This document shows, in pieces, positions 57,838 to 64,000 of a DNA stretch of 64,000 nucleotides. The position numbers and the translations under genes were made by a program. This DNA is from Streptococcus devriesei DSM 19639 (GTDB lineage Bacteria > Bacillota > Bacilli > Lactobacillales > Streptococcaceae): assembly GCF_000423725.1 (NCBI RefSeq), contig NZ_AUIN01000012.1, positions 1 through 64,000 on the forward strand, written 5' to 3'. The stretch's first letter is position 1. Every line of letters begins with the position of its first letter. The notes under the pieces were generated by a model. The model worked only from the letters and a program-made list of their open reading frames with translations. It did no database searches and had not been told where the DNA came from.

Positions 57838-57933
57838 TCACATGCAGTACCAGCAAATGATTAAGGTAAGCAGGATTAAATCACAGAGCATAAAAATCAT
57901 AATAAAGTATCTTAAGCGATCGGCTTTTGTCAT
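57838..57933 (-). CDS. 31-residue membrane peptide
   Basis: The frame reads MTKADRLRYFIMIFMLCDLI then LLTLIICWYCM. GAAGGAGGATCAACTG before the ATG is an excellent ribosome site. A basic N-terminus followed by one hydrophobic helix of about 20 residues predicts a single-span protein. It ends 31 bases before ydcF. I do not recognise it. Confidence 0.65.
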   Translation of the reverse strand: MTKADRLRYFIMIFMLCDLILLTLIICWYCM

Positions 57934-58121
57934 CAGTTGATCCTCCTTCGCTACAAATCTGCTGCCAAATCAGCGGCAGCCATTTTCTACCTTTATTTTA
58001 CTGGAAAAATCATAAACCAAACTTACACTTTTGTAAGCCGGCCGGTAAGCACTGGGCGACCAATAAGAAATCCAAAACTATGTTCAAAAGCGACTGCCCA
58101 ATCTCTTAATTTTTGACACCT
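57934..58121. other. Non-coding region between tgt and the small membrane gene
   Basis: About 190 bases. A TAAAAT (minus strand near 57997) may be the promoter of the 31-residue gene. Nothing else is recognised. Confidence 0.3.
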
Positions 58122-58164
58122 AAAAAGACTGGAGCTGTACCCACAAGTGGATTTTGCTCCAGTC
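58122..58164 (-). terminator. Terminator of tgt
   Basis: GACTGGAGC pairs with GCTCCAGTC, then TTTTTAGG on the minus strand. Confidence 0.8.
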
Positions 58165-58203
58165 AAAGCAATTTCTGTCTGTAATGATACATTTTCGGCC
58201 CGT

Positions 58204-59595
<1,392 letters not shown>

Positions 59596-60030
59596 TTATT
59601 GATTAGCCATTTTTTGATATTCAATCTTAATGCAGCGATTCATGACAATATCGTTGCGTCCTGCCTCACGCAGGACTTTTTCGGCCTCTTCACTTTCCAG
59701 ACCCAGCTGAGCCCAAAAAACACGGGCATCTGTTTCGATAAAATCACGGGCCACGTCTGCTAAAAATTCGCTGCGGCGAAAAACGTCAACAATATCAACC
59801 GGCTCAGTAATATCCTGCAAGCGGGCATAGACTTTTTCACCTAAAATCGTGCTGCCCGCAGCTCTCGGATTGACAGGAATAATCTTATAGCCGGCCCTTT
59901 GTATCACCTGAGAAACCTCATAGGCAGCTGTTTCTTCTCGGGCAGACAGGCCAACAACTGCAATAGTCTTAGCCACTTTTAAATAATCAAAAATGACTTC
60001 CTGACTGGGATTTTGAAATTGATAGGTCAT
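59596..60030 (-). CDS. CoA-binding protein (YccU type)
   Basis: 144 residues, single Rossmann CoA-binding domain: TIAVVGLSAREETAAYEVSQ, IIPVNPRAAGSTILGEKVYA and ARVFWAQLGLESEEA. Family function is uncertain. It lies 32 bases after polA and is probably cotranscribed. Confidence 0.9.
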   Translation of the reverse strand: MTYQFQNPSQEVIFDYLKVAKTIAVVGLSAREETAAYEVSQVIQRAGYKIIPVNPRAAGSTILGEKVYARLQDITEPVDIVDVFRRSEFLADVARDFIETDARVFWAQLGLESEEAEKVLREAGRNDIVMNRCIKIEYQKMANQ

Positions 60031-60062
60031 GGATAACCTCCTTCATTTATTTTGACAGTACA

Positions 60063-62699
60063 TTATTTAGCTTCATACCAAGTCTGACCGGCATTTTCAT
60101 CGGCAACAAGCGGTACGGATAATTCAATAGCAGATTCCATGGTTTCTTTGACCAGCCGTTTGACAGGCTCTAGTTCTTTGTTGGGAACCTCAAGGACAAT
60201 TTCATCATGCACCTGCAGCAGCATGCGCGCTTGGTAATTTCCCTGCGTCAGCGCCTTGTCCAGATTAATCATAGCTACTTTGAGAATGTCAGCTGCACTT
60301 CCCTGAATAGGGGAATTGATGGCTGTACGCTCGGCAAAGGAGCGAATATTGAAATTGCGCGAGTTGATATCCGGCAGCTCACGCCGTCTGTGAAAGAGCG
60401 TCTCTACATAGCCTTTGTCACGCGCTTCTCTGACAACTCTATCCATGTAGTTTTTAATACCCGGATAGCGTTCAAAGTAAGTGTCAATATAATTTTTGGC
60501 GGCCTTGCGGCTGATGCCCAAATTATTAGCCAGACCAAAGTCTGAAATGCCGTAAACCACACCGAAATTAACAGCCTTTGCATTGCGGCGGTCGTTCGGT
60601 GTCACATTTTCCGGCTTGTCAATACCAAAGACACGCATAGCTGTGGAAGTATGAATATCAGCTCCTTCTTTAAAGGCCGCAATCAAGTGCTCATCTCCTG
60701 AAATGTGAGCCAGCACCCGCAGTTCAATCTGTGAATAGTCCGAACTGAGCAAGACACTGTCCGGCCATTCCGGAACAAAGGCCTTGCGAATCAAGCGGCC
60801 CTGCTCTAGGCGAACAGGTATATTTTGCAGATTGGGGTCAACACTGGACAGGCGTCCGGTCTGTGTCAAATCCTGCAAATAGCGGGTGTGAATCTTACCA
60901 TCAAAAGAAATCGCTTCTTGCAGCCCGATAATATAGGTCGACTGAAGTTTGGCAATCTGACGGTATTCCAAAATTTTAGCTACGATGGGTGAGCGATGAG
61001 CCAAGCGTTCTAAAACATCAACAGCTGTCGAATAGCCGGTCTTTGTCTTTTTGGTCGCCGATAAGGGCAGGCCTAATTTTTCAAAGAGAATAACCCCCAG
61101 CTGTTTAGGCGAATTAATATTGAACTCTTCTCCTGCCAAAGCATAGATTTCCTGCGTTAGGGTTTCCAGTTCAATCTCATTGGCCCGCTCCATGTCTTTG
61201 AGCGTTTCTTCCTTGATGGAGATGCCGGCGATTTCCATTTTAGCAAGGACATTGGCCAGCGGCAGCTCCATTTCAAAGAGCAGGCTTAACTGGTCATTGT
61301 CAGAGAGTTTGCTGCGCATGGGCTCTTCACTGGCAATCAGGACACTGACCTTTTTGGCTAAATGGCTGAGCAGCGTATCCTTGTCAGGAACCGCCCGTTT
61401 GGCACCTTTTCCGTAAATTTCTTCATCGGTCGCAAGCGGCAAATCCGTATAGAGTCTGGCAATGGTAGACGTATTGTTGTTTTCAACAGTCGACAGCAGA
61501 TACTTGGCCAAGCGGCTGTCAAAGCTGGCTGTCGGCAGATCAATTCCCAGATGATGGAGCAAAACTTTGCTGCGCTTAAAATCATAGGTCTTGATGGGTT
61601 TTGACAGAACTTTTTTAAAGAGTTCATCATTGAGCAGGCTGATGTCACTGCTGGCATAAATAGCCTGCTTGTTGCCCCAGGCAAAACCGATGATATCTTC
61701 TGTGTGATAGTTGTCGGTTAAAATTTCAAAATAAAAGAACTGATCGTCTGCAAACATGTCTGCTTTGAGCTGGCTGACCTCAGTATAATCAGCCTCAAAA
61801 TTTTCAGCCTTAGGCGATGAGCCCAGCTGCGAACGAAACTGCCTGAAGTCCATCTCATCATAAAATTTAGCCAGACTGTCAAATTGGGGGCCGGCGTAGA
61901 CAATATCTTCCAAACCAATGGTGATTGGCGCCTGAACATCAATCGTCGCTAAGGTTTTCGACAAAAAAGCCTGCTCTTTATCATTGACCAGATTTTCTTT
62001 CATCTTAGAGGCCTTAAAGCTATCCAAGTTTTCATAGATGGCCTCCAAACTGCCGTGTTCATGCAGCAATTTCAGCCCTGTTTTTTCGCCAATCTTGGTG
62101 ACCCCCGGAATATTATCCGACTTGTCTCCCATGAGTGCTTTCAGATCGATAAACTGCTTGGGTGTCAGTCCCATTTTTTTCTTGAGATAAGCCGGCGTAT
62201 ACTCCTCAAACTCTGCAACACCCCGCTTAGAAATCTCAACGGTCGTATTGCTGTCAGTCAGCTGAATCAGGTCTCTGTCTCCGCTGACAATCGTTACGTC
62301 ATACTCATCTTCATTTTCTGCCAGTTTATCCAGCGTTCCAATAATGTCATCGGCTTCATAATTTTCCAGATCATAAAAAGGCACACCGAGCGCTGTCAGC
62401 ATTTCACGAATATAGGGGAGCTGTTCGCGAAATTCTGCCGGTGTTTTATCACGTCCGGCCTTATAATCCGTAAACATCTCAGTCCTAAACGTAGTCTTGC
62501 CCGCATCAAAGGCGACCAAAATGTGCGTAGGTTCTACCCGCTTGATCATATGATCCAGCATCAGGTGAAAACCATAAATAGCATTGGTGTGAAGACCGGC
62601 AGGATTTTTAAAACGGTCAATTTGATTGTAGAGTGCAAAAAAAGCACGGTAGGCGACAGAAGAGCCGTCAATTAACAGTAATTTTTTCTTGTTTGTCAT
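60063..62699 (-). CDS. polA: DNA polymerase I
   Basis: 878 residues: 5'-3' exonuclease (1-290, with DYKAGRDKTP and GDRDLIQL), a 3'-5' exonuclease-like domain (about 300-470) lacking the metal-binding acids, and the polymerase domain with SSDYSQIELRVLAHISGD, NAKAVNFGVVYGIS and QVHDEIVLEVP. It removes primers and fills gaps. Stop and start contexts are normal. Confidence 0.97.
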   Translation of the reverse strand: MTNKKKLLLIDGSSVAYRAFFALYNQIDRFKNPAGLHTNAIYGFHLMLDHMIKRVEPTHILVAFDAGKTTFRTEMFTDYKAGRDKTPAEFREQLPYIREMLTALGVPFYDLENYEADDIIGTLDKLAENEDEYDVTIVSGDRDLIQLTDSNTTVEISKRGVAEFEEYTPAYLKKKMGLTPKQFIDLKALMGDKSDNIPGVTKIGEKTGLKLLHEHGSLEAIYENLDSFKASKMKENLVNDKEQAFLSKTLATIDVQAPITIGLEDIVYAGPQFDSLAKFYDEMDFRQFRSQLGSSPKAENFEADYTEVSQLKADMFADDQFFYFEILTDNYHTEDIIGFAWGNKQAIYASSDISLLNDELFKKVLSKPIKTYDFKRSKVLLHHLGIDLPTASFDSRLAKYLLSTVENNNTSTIARLYTDLPLATDEEIYGKGAKRAVPDKDTLLSHLAKKVSVLIASEEPMRSKLSDNDQLSLLFEMELPLANVLAKMEIAGISIKEETLKDMERANEIELETLTQEIYALAGEEFNINSPKQLGVILFEKLGLPLSATKKTKTGYSTAVDVLERLAHRSPIVAKILEYRQIAKLQSTYIIGLQEAISFDGKIHTRYLQDLTQTGRLSSVDPNLQNIPVRLEQGRLIRKAFVPEWPDSVLLSSDYSQIELRVLAHISGDEHLIAAFKEGADIHTSTAMRVFGIDKPENVTPNDRRNAKAVNFGVVYGISDFGLANNLGISRKAAKNYIDTYFERYPGIKNYMDRVVREARDKGYVETLFHRRRELPDINSRNFNIRSFAERTAINSPIQGSAADILKVAMINLDKALTQGNYQARMLLQVHDEIVLEVPNKELEPVKRLVKETMESAIELSVPLVADENAGQTWYEAK

Positions 62700-62782
62700 A
62701 GCTCTATTGTAACATAATTCTCACTGTTTAAAAGTTTAAAACTCATTAGCATGAAGCTGTTAAGCCCTAAGAAAAGCCAAAA

Positions 62783-62813
62783 GAAAAAACAGGAACATTT
62801 CGCTGCATCCTGT
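62783..62813 (-). terminator. Terminator of the DUF2798 gene
   Basis: ACAGGA/TCCTGT with a 13-base loop, then TTTTTTC on the minus strand; it lies just before the polA promoter region. Confidence 0.65.
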
Positions 62814-62836
62814 CTCATTTTTATAGCTATGTTTAC

Positions 62837-63334
62837 TTAAATAATGGTTGGTATTTCATCGTCATCGTCAAAATCTTCCACTTTGTCTTCATTAGGGAAG
62901 GGCTTTTGCAGATGGCCTAAGATAAAGCGTGAAACAGGTCCCACAAGCAGAAAATTTAAGGGAACTGCCATCACAAAGTTTGTCAGCCAGGCTCCCAGAT
63001 AAACCGGCAGCGTCAAGGCAACCCGATTAATCAGCAAACCATATAAAGACATGATAGAAACCATTCCAAGAATCATCAAGCCTGAGATTGTTACGATTTT
63101 TTGCCAGCGTTTATGATGATCTTTCAAAAAACGAAAGGCAATCTTTTTGGCCAGCGGACCCACTAGTAAAGTATCAGCTAGAAAAGCAAGGACAAATCCG
63201 GGGATATAGCCCAAAGCTAGGGCTTTCCAGCTGAAATGGCCGACCACTGTTAAATTATAGGCACTCATTCCCAGCACCATTAACCCGCACATCATCGTTG
63301 TAAAAAGCATGGCTTCTTTAAAATTTCTTGGCAT
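62837..63334 (-). CDS. DUF2798-type membrane protein
   Basis: 165 residues with four membrane helices in two similar halves (MVLGMSAYNLTVVG...LLVGPLAKKIA and MILGMVSIMSLYGL...LLVGPVSRFI), the internal duplication typical of DUF2798, plus an acidic tail (EDKVEDFDDDDE). Function unknown. Confidence 0.8.
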   Translation of the reverse strand: MPRNFKEAMLFTTMMCGLMVLGMSAYNLTVVGHFSWKALALGYIPGFVLAFLADTLLVGPLAKKIAFRFLKDHHKRWQKIVTISGLMILGMVSIMSLYGLLINRVALTLPVYLGAWLTNFVMAVPLNFLLVGPVSRFILGHLQKPFPNEDKVEDFDDDDEIPTII

Positions 63335-63432
63335 TACTCGCCTCCTTTTTTTGTTCTGAAAACTAGCATATCATAATTTACACGGCCACGTAAGTTCTTT
63401 TTTGAAAATTTTCTGAAATAGTATTTCAAACC

Positions 63433-63472
63433 AAAAAACCTATCAAAAACGTTATCAAGAGTTTCTGATAGG
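63433..63472 (-). terminator. Strong terminator upstream of DUF2798
   Basis: A 12-bp stem CCTATCAGAAAC/GTTTTTGATAGG and TTTTTT on the minus strand, 44 bases after the stop of the last gene. Confidence 0.88.
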
Positions 63473-63515
63473 CTGATCGTTATATTATCTGTGAAATCAA
63501 GCAGGCTGTATGTCT

Positions 63516-64000
63516 TTAGATTTTGAGATTTTTAATACGGCTGGTAACACCTTTCAAGTTATAGCACTCTGCATAGTCTCTGATAGGCCGCTTGATATGA
63601 TCAATGACATAGCGCTTGCCGTCAATATGGTGAGCTGCTAAGTTGGCATAAAGCTTTTCAATTTCCGCTTTTACAGCAGGATCATTGAAAGTATAGTGAC
63701 CGGCAATGTCCAAAATTTCTTCCGACAGGGCCTCATCTGCTTTGATTTCTTCAACTGTCAGATTGACCTGATCTCCCACCATCCACTTTCTCCAGCGTTG
63801 GCTTTCAATCGCTTTTACCAGCAGGGTTTCGCGAATTTTGGAAGCTTCTTTAACCAAGCCGTATTCAACTAATTTGGCTTCAACTTGAGCCAAATTGAGA
63901 TAGGCTCTTGTTTCTTCCGTACCGTACTGCGGTGCTACATTGGTTGCTGTAATGGTTGAAGGCAGGTGTTCTAAGAGCGTAACATCATCGAGGTAGTCAC
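63516..64000 (-). CDS. Window-truncated protein, possibly class II tagatose-bisphosphate aldolase-like subunit
   Basis: The frame is open from the window edge, giving about 161 C-terminal residues. TNVAPQYGTEETRAYLNLAQ and EEILDIAGHYTFNDPAVKAE suggest a sugar-aldolase-related (KbaZ/GatZ-like) barrel, but I cannot confirm the family. An internal TTG at 63893 is not the true start. The start lies outside the window. Confidence 0.45.
   Translation of the reverse strand, partial: DYLDDVTLLEHLPSTITATNVAPQYGTEETRAYLNLAQVEAKLVEYGLVKEASKIRETLLVKAIESQRWRKWMVGDQVNLTVEEIKADEALSEEILDIAGHYTFNDPAVKAEIEKLYANLAAHHIDGKRYVIDHIKRPIRDYAECYNLKGVTSRIKNLKI

Overview
The window looks like the chromosome of a low-GC lactic streptococcus, probably near the mutans group. 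The evidence is the housekeeping block (rnpA-yidC-jag-rpmH, argGH, gltX, radA-dut, gpsA-galU, dapH plus its deacetylase, pgi, tadA, tgt, polA), the Shine-Dalgarno style, a ComR-like regulator and a CiaR-type small RNA. The species is not determined. Nearly all genes lie on the minus strand; exceptions are gpsA-galU, the small RNA and the IS fragment at the left edge.

Layout: (1) 1-322, the right end of an ISL3/IS1167-type insertion sequence. (2) 358-9194, a nine-gene V-type ATPase operon (order F-I-K-E-C-G-A-B-D on the minus strand) whose rotor subunit keeps the Na+ ligands of Enterococcus hirae NtpK. (3) 9424-19213, an accessory catabolic island: C-glycoside deglycosidase beta-like protein, two TIM-barrel isomerase-type proteins, two Gfo/Idh/MocA dehydrogenases, a GPH symporter with a fused EIIA domain, and an AraC regulator fused to a GH39-like domain that appears catalytically dead. 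I read it as an oxidise, eliminate and reduce route for C-glycosides or 3-keto-glycosides. (4) 19490-36318, core genes, with readable control sites: an ARG box inside the argG promoter, a NiaR palindrome over the niaX promoter, a structured gltX leader, and radA without a normal start codon. (5) 36478-36629, a CiaR-box small RNA gene of the csRNA type.

(6) 36714-46749, lysine/diaminopimelate genes, a secreted DUF4352 protein, and a sorbitol operon (srlD-gutR-gutM-srlA-srlE-srlB) with a cre-like site, then pgi. (7) 47521-48092, an array of modular hairpin repeats also present inside the sorbitol operon and, diverged, inside the V-ATPase operon. (8) 48242-55245, an apparently peptide-controlled operon: a ComR-like RRNPP regulator, a GACAT-N2-ATGTC palindrome followed by a T-rich tract and TATAAT, a possible 25-residue peptide, a strong hairpin, then two ABC-2 permeases, a CPBP protease, a small membrane protein, an ABC ATPase, a full ABC exporter and an atypical SDR. 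(9) 55326-64000, the SRP RNA gene, tadA, an MBL hydrolase, a YdcF protein, a 31-residue membrane peptide, tgt, a CoA-binding protein, polA, a DUF2798 protein and a window-truncated gene.

The most novel material is the glycoside island, the ComR-like peptide/ABC operon, and the covarying modular hairpin repeats that end at the ribosome binding sites of downstream genes.
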